Positions 44,685 to 53,378 of a DNA stretch of 64,000 bases are shown piece after piece. Position numbers and translations under genes: made by a program. Origin of the DNA: Pleurocapsa sp. CCALA 161. GTDB taxonomy: Bacteria; Cyanobacteriota; Cyanobacteriia; Cyanobacteriales; Xenococcaceae. The stretch lies in assembly GCF_003003995.1 (NCBI RefSeq), contig NZ_PVWF01000007.1, forward strand, positions 1-64,000, written 5' to 3'. Position 1 is the first letter of the stretch. Every line of letters begins with the position of its first letter. The notes beneath the pieces are model-generated. The model made no database searches, was not told where the DNA came from, and saw only the letters and a program-made list of their open reading frames with translations.

Positions 44685-45551
44685 TTACTGATTATTCTCG
44701 GCGGTCAACTTCAAATTGATGATCGAAAGTCCTAAAATACCTAAAAACAGAACTAAACCAATGGTGCAGGCATAGCTAATATCTAAATCTTGAAATGCTC
44801 GTTCATAAAGATAGTAAACTACGGTTTTAGAGCTATTGCCAGGGCCTCCTTGAGTCATAATAAATATTTCTTCAAAGACTTTAGTTGCCGAAATTGCCGA
44901 GATTACGCCGACTAAAAATAGATAAGGACGCATCAGAGGAAGAGTAATATCTAGATGCTTTTGCCAGCTATCTGAGCCATCAATCGCCGCAGCTTCATAA
45001 AGTTCAGGAGAGATTGACTGTAAGCCAGCTAAATAAATCACCATATAGTAGCCTAAGCCTTTCCAGATCGTCACTAGCATTACACTCCAAAGAGCTAGTT
45101 GAGGATCGGTTAACCAGGGTATACCTTCGGTAAATCCTAGCTGCTTGAGAAATTGATTTAATAAGCCATTTTGAGTATAGAGAGCCTTCCAGGTAATGCC
45201 TGCCACCACTATGGAAATTACTACAGGAGTATAAAAGGCAGTCCGAAACCAGTTAATTCCCCGTAGTTTTTGATTGACAATGATGGCTAAACCTAAAGGT
45301 GCAATGACTAAAATTGGCACTACGCCAATTAAATATAGCAAGGTATTTTTAATAGTTTGCCAAAACACCTCATCTTGCCAAAGCCTGTTAAAATTTTCCA
45401 GCCCAATCCACTCTGGAGGCTGGGTAATATCGTATTCATAGCGAGTAAAACTGAGGGCAAATGCTTGGAACGCTGGGAAGAATACGGTTAATCCTAATAA
45501 AGCGATCGCTGGCAATAAAAATAAATAAGGAGTTAGCTTTTGCTGATTCAT
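44685..45551 (-). CDS. Sugar-type ABC transporter permease (MalF/UgpA-like), orphan
   Basis: A 288-residue MalF/UgpA-type permease with six membrane helices. The cytoplasmic EAA loop is clear: ELYEAAAIDGSDSWQKHLDI followed by TLPLMRPYL. The start of the protein (LTPYLFLLPAIALLGLTVFF) is typical of carbohydrate uptake permeases. No second permease, ATPase or binding protein is nearby, so it must pair with subunits encoded elsewhere. Its ATG at 45551 overlaps the nadE stop codon (ATGA), so it is translationally coupled to NAD synthetase. Confidence 0.92.
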   Translation of the reverse strand: MNQQKLTPYLFLLPAIALLGLTVFFPAFQAFALSFTRYEYDITQPPEWIGLENFNRLWQDEVFWQTIKNTLLYLIGVVPILVIAPLGLAIIVNQKLRGINWFRTAFYTPVVISIVVAGITWKALYTQNGLLNQFLKQLGFTEGIPWLTDPQLALWSVMLVTIWKGLGYYMVIYLAGLQSISPELYEAAAIDGSDSWQKHLDITLPLMRPYLFLVGVISAISATKVFEEIFIMTQGGPGNSSKTVVYYLYERAFQDLDISYACTIGLVLFLGILGLSIINLKLTAENNQ

Positions 45552-47251
45552 ATGGTAGGTAATCTCTTGGCGATCGGCATCCGCCAGCCAGTACCAAAGG
45601 CGCGATCGGTGATCTTAATCCCTGGAGGTGCTTGACGGCGTTTAAATTCTGCACGAGTAACTAACGCCCTTACTTTACTCACTATGGAGCGATCGTGTCC
45701 ACTGGCGACTATTTCTGCTGAGGATTGATGCTGACAAATTAGGCGATCGAGTATGTCGTCTAAGATTTCATAAGGCGGTAATGAATCAGAGTCTTTTTGC
45801 TCTGGTTTCAACTCGGCACTAGGAGGTTTGGTAATAATATTGGCAGGGATGACTTCTTGGTGACGATTCAACCAGCGACACAATTCAAATACCCTGGTTT
45901 TTGGCACATCAGCAATTACCGCTAACCCGCCGTTCATATCACCATACAGAGTACAGTAACCTACCGCCATCTCTGATTTGTTTCCTGTAGAGAGTAGCAA
46001 ATAGTTAAACTTATTGGCGATCGCCATTAATAAATTACCCCGTATCCGCGATTGAATATTCTCCTCGGCAATTCCCAACTCTGTCCCTGCAAACATCGGC
46101 TGGAGTAGGCGATCATATACCTCCATTGCTGCTTTGATTTCCAGCTTCTGGCTTTTGATCCCCAAGCTATTTACTAAATCCATCGCATCACTGACAGAAT
46201 GCGCTGAACTATAGGGAGATGGCATCAGCACCCCCAGAACATTCTCTGCACCCAATGCTGCTGAAGCGATCGCTGCTACTAAAGCAGAATCAATCCCCCC
46301 ACTTAAGCCTAAGATCGCCTGGCTAAAACCACACTTCCTGGCGTAGTCTTTCACTCCCAAGATTAAGGCACTGTATACTTCTTGATTAGCTTCCTCAATT
46401 CCCTCCTGATTAAGGGGATTCTCCAACTTGAAGCGATCGCCGTGGGTTAGGGGAGATTTAGAGTTAGCAAACAACTCAGCCGATTCCACTATGACCACAT
46501 CCGTATCAAAACCTTGAGCGCGATCGACTATTTCCCCCGCACCATTAAATGCCAGACTGTTACCATCAAATACCAGATCATCATTTCCTCCCACTTGATT
46601 GACATATAAAATTGGCTTTTGATAAACAGTCGCTGCGTGGTGCAGCATCGCCTCTCTTAATTGCTGTTTGCCTACCGTATAGGGAGAAGCCGACAGATTA
46701 ACAATCACATCTACACCTAATTGTGCCAATTCTTCTATCGGGTTGACTTCATAGCTACGTTTACCCCAAAACTGTTCATCATTCCATAAATCTTCGCAGA
46801 TACTTACCCCAAACTTGATCCCATCGACGGTAAGACAATTAGCCTCATATCCAGGTTCAAAATAACGATCCTCATCAAATACGTCATAAGTAGGCAATAA
46901 GCGCTTATGAAAGACTTGTTTAACTTCTCCCCCATCTAATAGCGCCATACTGTTATACAGTGATTTTTGTCCTTTGGAAGCTGCGTGGGGATTAGTTTCT
47001 ACTGTGCCGATCAACACTGCTACATTTTTCGGTAGCTGAGATGCGATCGCCTGTAATTCTTGATTCATGGACTCGACAAAGCCTGGATCGAGCAGTAAAT
47101 CTCTAGGAGGATAGCCACAAAGAGATAATTCAGGGGTTAGTAATAAACGAACATTTTCTTGGGCTACATTTCTAGCAGCAGTAAGTATCTGCTGGGCATT
47201 ATTGGTAATGTCGCCGATAGTTGGGTTTAGTTGGGCGATCGCTATTTTCAT
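45548..47251 (-). CDS. nadE: Glutamine-dependent NAD+ synthetase
   Basis: A 567-residue NadE that converts nicotinate adenine dinucleotide to NAD with ATP and glutamine. The N-terminal nitrilase-type glutaminase (about 1-265) has the Glu (LLTPELSLCGYPPRD), Lys (FHKRLLPTYDVFDEDRYF) and Cys (FGVSICEDLW). The C-terminal synthetase has the P-loop GLSGGIDSALVAAIA and STGNKSEMAVGYCTLYGDM. It is the first gene of a four-gene minus-strand operon. An NrtR-like regulator gene lies 700 bp upstream on the same strand. ATG at 47251. Confidence 0.96.
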   Translation of the reverse strand: MKIAIAQLNPTIGDITNNAQQILTAARNVAQENVRLLLTPELSLCGYPPRDLLLDPGFVESMNQELQAIASQLPKNVAVLIGTVETNPHAASKGQKSLYNSMALLDGGEVKQVFHKRLLPTYDVFDEDRYFEPGYEANCLTVDGIKFGVSICEDLWNDEQFWGKRSYEVNPIEELAQLGVDVIVNLSASPYTVGKQQLREAMLHHAATVYQKPILYVNQVGGNDDLVFDGNSLAFNGAGEIVDRAQGFDTDVVIVESAELFANSKSPLTHGDRFKLENPLNQEGIEEANQEVYSALILGVKDYARKCGFSQAILGLSGGIDSALVAAIASAALGAENVLGVLMPSPYSSAHSVSDAMDLVNSLGIKSQKLEIKAAMEVYDRLLQPMFAGTELGIAEENIQSRIRGNLLMAIANKFNYLLLSTGNKSEMAVGYCTLYGDMNGGLAVIADVPKTRVFELCRWLNRHQEVIPANIITKPPSAELKPEQKDSDSLPPYEILDDILDRLICQHQSSAEIVASGHDRSIVSKVRALVTRAEFKRRQAPPGIKITDRAFGTGWRMPIAKRLPTI

Positions 47252-47367
47252 GGTGAATAATTTTTGGAATAAAACAATTGTATTAATGATGAATTATTGA
47301 TTATATGTATAACTAAAAAAATTTAAGGAAGTCAAAATTATATTAATATTTTAGTGATTTATTTAGA

Positions 47368-47877
47368 ATGAAGAAAAATAGTTTTTTATACTATGTGTTG
47401 GTTGCATTGTTTTTATCGCCAGCTATATGTTTATTTGGCGTTATTTTTTTCGTTATTTTTAGCGTTATATTCCCCTCAAGTCCTAATAAGAATGAAGCAA
47501 TAGAATTAACTGCTATTATATCTCATGATTATTTACCAGAATCATTTGAATTAGTTTATTCCAAACAGTATATGGAAGTATTATCAAGCAATATGTGTTT
47601 TGTCTTTCATTATCCAGATGGATATTATCCTGCATCTAAGAGTAAATTTAATTACTTAAATCAAAACCCAAATCTAGATAACGAAGATTTTTTATTCGAT
47701 TTTCGACGGGAGGTAGAGTCAAAAGAAGGATGTGCTAAATTTATTTCCAAGCTTAATAATGAAGATGCAAAGTTATTTACGGATCACGGTTTTCATCATG
47801 AGTATGGAAGAGGTTCAAAAATTTTCATTAATGATCAAGATAACTTGATTATGTTTGAGGGTTATATATATGATTGA
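47368..47877 (+). CDS. Hypothetical protein with N-terminal membrane anchor
   Basis: A 169-residue protein with one strong N-terminal hydrophobic segment (about 6-36, YVLVALFLSPAICLFGVIFF) and an acidic, Tyr/Phe-rich soluble part (YSKQYMEVLSSNMCFVFHYP; RGSKIFINDQDNLIMFEGYIY). I recognise no family. Composition is very AT-rich and contains no HIP1 sites, unlike its neighbours, which suggests recent gain. It is divergent from nadE (116 bp) and convergent with the NrtR-like gene. ATG at 47368. Confidence 0.6.
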   Translation: MKKNSFLYYVLVALFLSPAICLFGVIFFVIFSVIFPSSPNKNEAIELTAIISHDYLPESFELVYSKQYMEVLSSNMCFVFHYPDGYYPASKSKFNYLNQNPNLDNEDFLFDFRREVESKEGCAKFISKLNNEDAKLFTDHGFHHEYGRGSKIFINDQDNLIMFEGYIYD

Positions 47878-47944
47878 TCAATTTCAAGTTTTACGATGCT
47901 TCATTGGAAAAATATTTTCATCTTTATTTTATTATTAATTAATT

Positions 47945-48691
47945 TTAAATAAATAACAAAGGTTTATCTTTTAAGGGTGCAAAAGCTTCTGAATCAAACT
48001 TGTATAAACTAGCTGGACGACCAGCGCCACGGCATACTTTTTTTCCTGTATCTGACAAAAACCCTAATTTTAATAAGCGAGAACGAAAATTGGAATAATC
48101 AGAAAAATGTTCGCCTAAAATTGTGCAGTAGAGTTGGTAAACTTCGTTTAAAGTAAACTCTGGTGGTAAGACATCAAAAGCAATAGGACTATATTGCAGC
48201 TTATTTTTTAGTCGATTCCAGCCATAATTAAGAATCTCATCATGATCAAAAGCTAGGGGGGGAATTTCAGTTACTTTATACCAAGAAATATCATAATTTT
48301 TTTTATTGATGATTTTGGCTGCTTGATATCTTACTAAAGCAAAGTAACTAACAGATAGATATCTGACTCCGAAACTACTAGGATTTTCTCTGGGATCTCT
48401 GCCAGGATCGCCAAAAGAATATAGCTGTTCTAAATATAGATTATCTACTTGAATTTTCTCAGCTAAGGTACGATAGGCAGCATCTGTCAATGATTCTCCT
48501 TGACGGACTAAAGTTCCTGGCAAACTCCAATAATGGTTAAAAGGATCTTCATTTCTTTTTCTTAAGAGAACTAGTACGCGGTTATAAGCCGTATCTACTG
48601 AAAAGATTACATTATCAACACCAACTTTAAAATCAGCTAGCTTTTTTAATTGACTATTATTTTTAGCTATGGTCTGAGAATTAATTTTCAT
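47945..48691 (-). CDS. NrtR-like Nudix-domain transcription regulator of NAD metabolism
   Basis: A 248-residue protein: Nudix domain (about 20-160) plus a C-terminal winged helix-turn-helix (YQLYCTILGEHFSDYSNFRSR, then GAGRPASLYKFD). The Nudix box reads GTLVRQGESLTDAAYRTL followed by AEKI: the catalytic REUxEE is degraded to RTLAEK, as in NrtR regulators, which bind ADP-ribose rather than hydrolyse it. NrtR proteins repress NAD biosynthesis genes, and nadE is the next gene on this strand, with one hypothetical gene on the other strand between them. ATG at 48691. Confidence 0.85.
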   Translation of the reverse strand: MKINSQTIAKNNSQLKKLADFKVGVDNVIFSVDTAYNRVLVLLRKRNEDPFNHYWSLPGTLVRQGESLTDAAYRTLAEKIQVDNLYLEQLYSFGDPGRDPRENPSSFGVRYLSVSYFALVRYQAAKIINKKNYDISWYKVTEIPPLAFDHDEILNYGWNRLKNKLQYSPIAFDVLPPEFTLNEVYQLYCTILGEHFSDYSNFRSRLLKLGFLSDTGKKVCRGAGRPASLYKFDSEAFAPLKDKPLLFI

Positions 48692-48783
48692 ATAAATTTT
48701 AAAATAAATATTTCACAAGGAAAAAAGAATAATATCTTAGTTTAAAAGCGATCGCTTTAGTTGAAGAAGATTAATAGCATCTT

Positions 48784-51135
48784 TTAATTATTGACCAGTA
48801 ATTGTTGATTGATAGTAGACAAGGGTACTTGATAAAAATATTGCTGTTGAAAATTTTCTTCTTGGATTATTGATAAAAAAGAATCAAGACTATTATTTGA
48901 ATTTATATCAATGTTGTTAGTAATTAAATCAAAGTAATATTGATTTCCTTGTAATTTAGCTGTTAATCCTACATCAGATAATGCTTTTAACCCTAAATCA
49001 AAAGCGCGATCGCTTAAGTTTAATTTTGCCTGTATTTGTGATTTGGTTACTGATTTCTGGGTGCGACTAAGATATTTGGCAATACCCACTAGCTGCTGCC
49101 AAATAGCCATAGCATCTATTGAAGCTGCTTCATAAGCCAAAACCAAAGAGCGATCGCCTTTTAAAGCCTGTTGATACTCTCGGCAAATCTTGCCCCAGTT
49201 ATCAGGACACTGTTGTAAAAAGCTAGCTTGTTCTGGGGGAACTTCTAAATTGTCTAATACTTGAGGAGTCGAACGGCGATCGATTAACTGATGTGTCTGA
49301 TTTAATGCTGAATTCCTGCTAGAATCATTCGCTGCTAAACCGAGAGTAACTAAGCGGATTTCATAGCGTTTACTAAAGGTATTAAAGTCTAATTCGGCGA
49401 TCGCATCCCACTTTCCTGTTACAGGAATTTCATCTTTATAATGTCCCCACCATAGTCCAGGAAATCCTTGATTACTGGAGTCATCCCCAATCTGAAACGT
49501 GGTTTTGATATATTCAATTTTTTGACCGCGATTATCTTGAATATTTTTATTCCAAGGGTTTTTAAACCAGCAGTCTTTAATTAGCAGTTTAGGGACAGGA
49601 TTACCCATGCCATAGGGTTCAAGCTGTCTTAACTCCTTGAATAAATCTTCCCCCAGATCTGCCACAGTAACCACTAGATCAATATCTATCTGGGGCATCA
49701 TCTCAGCTATATTAGTCTGTTGTCGTAGTTGTTGATTTATTCCCTCTCTAAATAAATCTAGATTTGCCAAAGGTAAACTTAACCCCGCAGCAAAGGGATG
49801 TCCTCCAAAACGATGCAGTAAATTGGATTGGGATTTAACTAGTTGATAGAGATCGATGCCGTTAACGGATCTTGCAGATCCCCGTGCCATGATTTCATGA
49901 GGAGTAGGGGCGTTTCGCGCGATGCCAAGCGAGTCTTTTAGGGAAACGTCCCTACTCAACAACACCGTTGGGCGACCATATTCTTGGGCAATTTGTCCCG
50001 CAGCCAAACCCAATACCCCACCCTGCCATTGAGGATCTTCGAGGACAATGACCGAGGTAGTCGATAAATCTAGCTGTTCTAACTTTTTCGTGACTTGCTT
50101 AATAGTGTCTTTCTGTAATGATTTACGACGAGCATTAGCCAATTCTGCTTCTTCGGCTAGATAATTACAGCGCTGCTCATCCTTACTAGTAAGTAACTCT
50201 ACACAAAAACTAGCATCACCGTGAATCCGACTGACAGCATTAATTCTTGGCCCTAAACCAAAAGAAATATCCGTCGGGCGATCGCCATTGCGTTTACATA
50301 AATCTAATAACTTAGCTACTCCAGGGCGAGTCATCGTCGCAGGATTCACCTGTTTTCTAAGCTGCTGAATTCCTACCTGTGCCAGATAACGACAGTCTCC
50401 TTTTAACTCCACCAGATCGGCAATCAAACCAATCGCCACTAAATCTAATAAATTCTCAATCGGCTGAAGAGGCAGATCGGGCAATGCCTCATACAGCGCC
50501 TCAACTAACTTGTAGGCGACTGCTACCCCAGAAAGATTATACAGAGGATGAGATTGCTCAAAATAACGAGGATTAATAATTGCCGTAACTTCAGGACGAG
50601 TATCAGGCAGAGTATGATGATCGGTGATAATAATCTCAATACCTAATGACCTAGCGTAGGCAATCTCTTCTAAATTGGTGCTACCCGTATCGCAAGTAAC
50701 AATTAACTTGGTTTCCGCCGAACCTAATCTAGCTATTCCTGGACAATTCAAGCCATGGGATTCCGTCATTCGATTGGGAATATAGTAGTCAAGCTGCAAA
50801 TGCTGAGGGAAAAACTGTCCTAAACCATCCCATAAAACACTAGTAGAAGTAATCCCATCCGCATCAAAATCTCCCCAAATCGTGACTTTCTCAGCGCGAT
50901 CTCGTGCCTGTTTTAATCGAGCGATCGCCCATTCCATCTCCATCCCAAACGCAGAAGCATTAGTAGGTTGATATAAAGCCGCATCTAAAAACCCTGGCAA
51001 CTGATCTAAATCTCTAATTCCTCTTTGCCATAGCAGTTGGGCGCAATATTTACTATCTCTGCCTGTAATTTGCTGCACTCCTTGAACAAACTCCCAAGGC
51101 GCTATTGATGTCGGTAAATGCCACTTCTCTTTCAT
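48784..51135 (-). CDS. recJ: Single-strand-specific exonuclease RecJ
   Basis: A 783-residue RecJ, larger than the E. coli enzyme (577). The DHH domain has WGDFDADGITST, IITDHHTLPDT and the DHHA1 domain ends in HRFGGHPFAAGLSLP. The OB part and a long C-terminal region follow, typical of cyanobacterial RecJ. It degrades single-stranded DNA 5'-3' in recombination and mismatch repair. A 52-bp palindromic element at 49904-49955 is inserted in frame between TVLLS and ARGSARSVNG, adding about 17 residues (DVSLKDSLGIARNAP) near the DHHA1 substrate region. ATG at 51135. Confidence 0.95.
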   Translation of the reverse strand: MKEKWHLPTSIAPWEFVQGVQQITGRDSKYCAQLLWQRGIRDLDQLPGFLDAALYQPTNASAFGMEMEWAIARLKQARDRAEKVTIWGDFDADGITSTSVLWDGLGQFFPQHLQLDYYIPNRMTESHGLNCPGIARLGSAETKLIVTCDTGSTNLEEIAYARSLGIEIIITDHHTLPDTRPEVTAIINPRYFEQSHPLYNLSGVAVAYKLVEALYEALPDLPLQPIENLLDLVAIGLIADLVELKGDCRYLAQVGIQQLRKQVNPATMTRPGVAKLLDLCKRNGDRPTDISFGLGPRINAVSRIHGDASFCVELLTSKDEQRCNYLAEEAELANARRKSLQKDTIKQVTKKLEQLDLSTTSVIVLEDPQWQGGVLGLAAGQIAQEYGRPTVLLSRDVSLKDSLGIARNAPTPHEIMARGSARSVNGIDLYQLVKSQSNLLHRFGGHPFAAGLSLPLANLDLFREGINQQLRQQTNIAEMMPQIDIDLVVTVADLGEDLFKELRQLEPYGMGNPVPKLLIKDCWFKNPWNKNIQDNRGQKIEYIKTTFQIGDDSSNQGFPGLWWGHYKDEIPVTGKWDAIAELDFNTFSKRYEIRLVTLGLAANDSSRNSALNQTHQLIDRRSTPQVLDNLEVPPEQASFLQQCPDNWGKICREYQQALKGDRSLVLAYEAASIDAMAIWQQLVGIAKYLSRTQKSVTKSQIQAKLNLSDRAFDLGLKALSDVGLTAKLQGNQYYFDLITNNIDINSNNSLDSFLSIIQEENFQQQYFYQVPLSTINQQLLVNN
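49904..49955 (-). repeat. 52-bp palindromic element, in-frame in recJ
   Basis: Read on the coding strand it begins GTAGGGACGTTTCCC and ends GAAACGCCCCTAC. It differs at only five of 52 positions from the element in putA (31056-31107) and is translated in the same frame. Confidence 0.85.
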
Positions 51136-51363
51136 TAGTTACTAATTATCAAGTTATTCACCAGCGATCGCTAAACCTAGAATGTTGATCTTAACGGCTG
51201 TATATATCAAATTACCCTAGATATATAGAAATTAATCATTTAAAACCGCTTCGCGGTTAGCTCTAAGCCGTAAGCTGTCAGCTAACATAGTAGGGGATTT
51301 AACCTCCACTATGTCTTATTCCACTTAAATTTGTGGAGAAATTAAACTAGGCTTATAGCTTTG

Positions 51364-51775
51364 TTAAACCTCGATCAATTGAGCGATTTGATGGCGAGCG
51401 TTGGCGATCGACTCTGCTAGTTTTTTCCCACCAAACTCATCATTCTCAACATTAACGAAGGTGATGTCAGTAATGCCAATAAATCCGAAGATCGTTCTTA
51501 AATAAGGATTTTGATATATTCATTTCCTCGTTGCGCTCACCAGGTTCAAATCCAGCATCACCTCGCGCTGTGATAATATACATTTTCTTCCCCAATACTA
51601 GCGGTTTATGAGGATTTGCAGAATCCTCTGGTTCAAACGCAAAGGTTCGCCCTACTCTCACTAGTTGGTCGATGTAAGCCTTAAACGTACTGGGAACGCT
51701 GAAATTGTCCATAGGAACACCAATGACGTAGATGTCGGCAGCTAAAAATTCATCGACCAAGCGATCGCTTGGCAA
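51364..51775 (-). pseudogene. azoR: FMN-dependent NADH-azoreductase, 5'-truncated and frameshifted
   Basis: The first part (from about 51775) encodes SDRLVDEFLAADIYVIGVPM and FSVPSTFKAYIDQLVRVGRTF, the flavodoxin-like core of AzoR, but the N-terminal 60 or so residues are missing. Near 51510-51520 the frame is lost; the family C-terminus continues one frame over (NPYLRTIFGFIGITD, FVNVENDEFGGKKLAESIAN) to a stop at 51364. Both defects make an active enzyme unlikely. The lost 5' end coincides with the start of an AraC fragment on the opposite strand. Confidence 0.85.
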
Positions 51776-51956
51776 GCCTCCATATCAATACTTACTCCAA
51801 CAACGCATCGAACGAGCAAAGCAGTTGTTAAAGCAAACAGACAAATCAATTGTAAATATTGCCTTTACCTGTGGTTTTAGCAGTCACAGCCATCTAAGCA
51901 AACAATTTCGTCAACTTACAGGCATGACACCCAAAGCCTTCAGAACAACCTACTAA
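51774..51956 (+). pseudogene. AraC-family regulator, C-terminal HTH fragment
   Basis: Only the second AraC DNA-binding half is present: KPPYQYLLQQRIERAKQLLK, then SIVNIAFTCGFSSHSHLSKQ and the diagnostic FRQLTGMTPKAFRTTY. The upstream frame reads through antisense azoR sequence from ATG 51732, so any product would be a short chimeric peptide. The effector domain is missing. The breakpoint with azoR is at about 51769-51774. Its stop codon nearly touches that of the convergent cobS gene. Confidence 0.8.
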
Positions 51957-52738
51957 AACGCCGTCAGCAAGCATAAAATCAAAACCTCGCTCCATTCAAC
52001 TACTGCGCCATAAGTATCCCCTGTATGCCCTCCTAGCTGCCTGTAAAACCAATAGCCTGTTAACAGGGCGATCGCGATATTCCCCCCAACAATCAAACCT
52101 ATTTGCCACCAGGATAAGTAATCTACCGTCAGCCACAAGCCACTAAAACAAAGTAAAACCACCAAGCCTAATAAAATATCTTGGGGTAAGCGCAAATTCT
52201 CTTGATGAAATGAACCCTTGCCTGTAGCTCTAAGGTAAGGATAAAAAGCGATCGCGCAAACTTGTCCCCATCTCGCCCAACCTGTCGCCGAAAGTAATAC
52301 CAACCACAAAGGCAAAGACATCTCACTCAGAGTTACGGTTTTAAGCAAGAGAATAATTATGGCGGCGATCGCCCCGAAAGCTCCTGTAGCACTATCCTTC
52401 ATCACCTCCAAACGACGTTCAGGACTAGTTACCGACAAACCATCTGCGGTATCCATCGCCCCATCAAGATGTAGCCCGCCTGTAACCCAAACCCAAACCG
52501 CTACAGTTAAGGCATTACAAGTTAAATCAGGTATCCTCATTTTGATTGTGCTGACAAAAAGAAACAGGATTAAGCCAATCACCAATCCCACCAGCGGACA
52601 CCAACGAGCAATCCTAGACCAGTTATTCGTCCATTTAGCTGGCAATGGTATAACTGTATAAAATATTACTCCACTGGCAAATGACGTGATTACGTCTGTA
52701 AGATACGACCAAATGTTATTAATAGGTATTTTGAACAA
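51953..52738 (-). CDS. cobS: Adenosylcobinamide-GDP ribazoletransferase CobS
   Basis: A 261-residue membrane enzyme that joins adenosylcobinamide-GDP with alpha-ribazole at the last step of the (pseudo)cobalamin nucleotide-loop assembly. The family signature GGLHLDGAMDTADGLSV is clear, followed by RRLEVMKDSATGAFGAIAAI, and about six hydrophobic helices. The start is TTG at 52738 (FKIPINNIW). No other cob gene is adjacent. It overlaps the AraC fragment's end by 4 bp. Confidence 0.93.
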   Translation of the reverse strand: MFKIPINNIWSYLTDVITSFASGVIFYTVIPLPAKWTNNWSRIARWCPLVGLVIGLILFLFVSTIKMRIPDLTCNALTVAVWVWVTGGLHLDGAMDTADGLSVTSPERRLEVMKDSATGAFGAIAAIIILLLKTVTLSEMSLPLWLVLLSATGWARWGQVCAIAFYPYLRATGKGSFHQENLRLPQDILLGLVVLLCFSGLWLTVDYLSWWQIGLIVGGNIAIALLTGYWFYRQLGGHTGDTYGAVVEWSEVLILCLLTAF

Positions 52739-52879
52739 GAAAAAATATTTGCTTAAAATTTGATTAAATATGTGGGGAATGTTGGGCTAATATTGTTTCA
52801 TAAGCTACTTTATTTTTACGGCATATTTCTTACAACAAAATATTTAGCTAGGTAATTTGACACTTCAAATATACTTCTT

Positions 52880-53326
52880 ATGAGCAAACATCAAGCCATG
52901 GAATCGCTACCCGCTCCCTGTATTGTAGATGAAGGCATTGTCATCAACCAAGATGATATGAAACGCTTATTGACTGATTTATGTCATGTTCAATATATCC
53001 ATAAAATTAGTGGTCAAAAAACTAGTCAAGGCAAAGGATATATTCAAGAAATATTTAGCGACTACAATCAGTCTACATTGATTGCTAATCAAAAAATCTA
53101 TATCAATATTCAGAGTTTTGATTATCTTCATCTCAGTAAATCTACTGATGGCGAAGCTTGTTTTAATTTAGTCCAAGACAATCGCCAACTTAGTCTAATT
53201 CCCATTTGCCGTAACACTCAACCTCAAGCGATCGCCAAAAATATTGATGCCGATACCATAGAGGCGATGGTAACGGACGTTTTAACTGCTCGTTTAGATG
53301 TTCAGCTTGATGATGATGACTTTTAG
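52880..53326 (+). CDS. Conserved cyanobacterial hypothetical protein upstream of tgt
   Basis: A 148-residue soluble protein, moderately acidic with a DDDDF end. Patterns include DMKRLLTDLCHVQYIHKISG, GKGYIQEIFSDYNQSTLIAN and NIQSFDYLHLSKSTDGEACF. It has no signal or membrane segment. I recognise it only as a conserved cyanobacterial type without known function. ATG at 52880. tgt follows in the same direction after 52 bp that contain a small tandem repeat (AAGCTATAGGCT-like), so the two could share a transcript. Confidence 0.7.
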   Translation: MSKHQAMESLPAPCIVDEGIVINQDDMKRLLTDLCHVQYIHKISGQKTSQGKGYIQEIFSDYNQSTLIANQKIYINIQSFDYLHLSKSTDGEACFNLVQDNRQLSLIPICRNTQPQAIAKNIDADTIEAMVTDVLTARLDVQLDDDDF

Positions 53327-53378
53327 GGTGGCTATAAGCTGTAAGCTATAGGCTATAAGCTAAGAAAAAAGGTTAATC

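Noticed and set aside
51240-51300. Small hairpins with GCTTCGCGG and AAGCTGTCAGCT near recJ
   Set aside because: Short palindromes common in this genome; not enough structure or T-run to call a terminator or attachment site.
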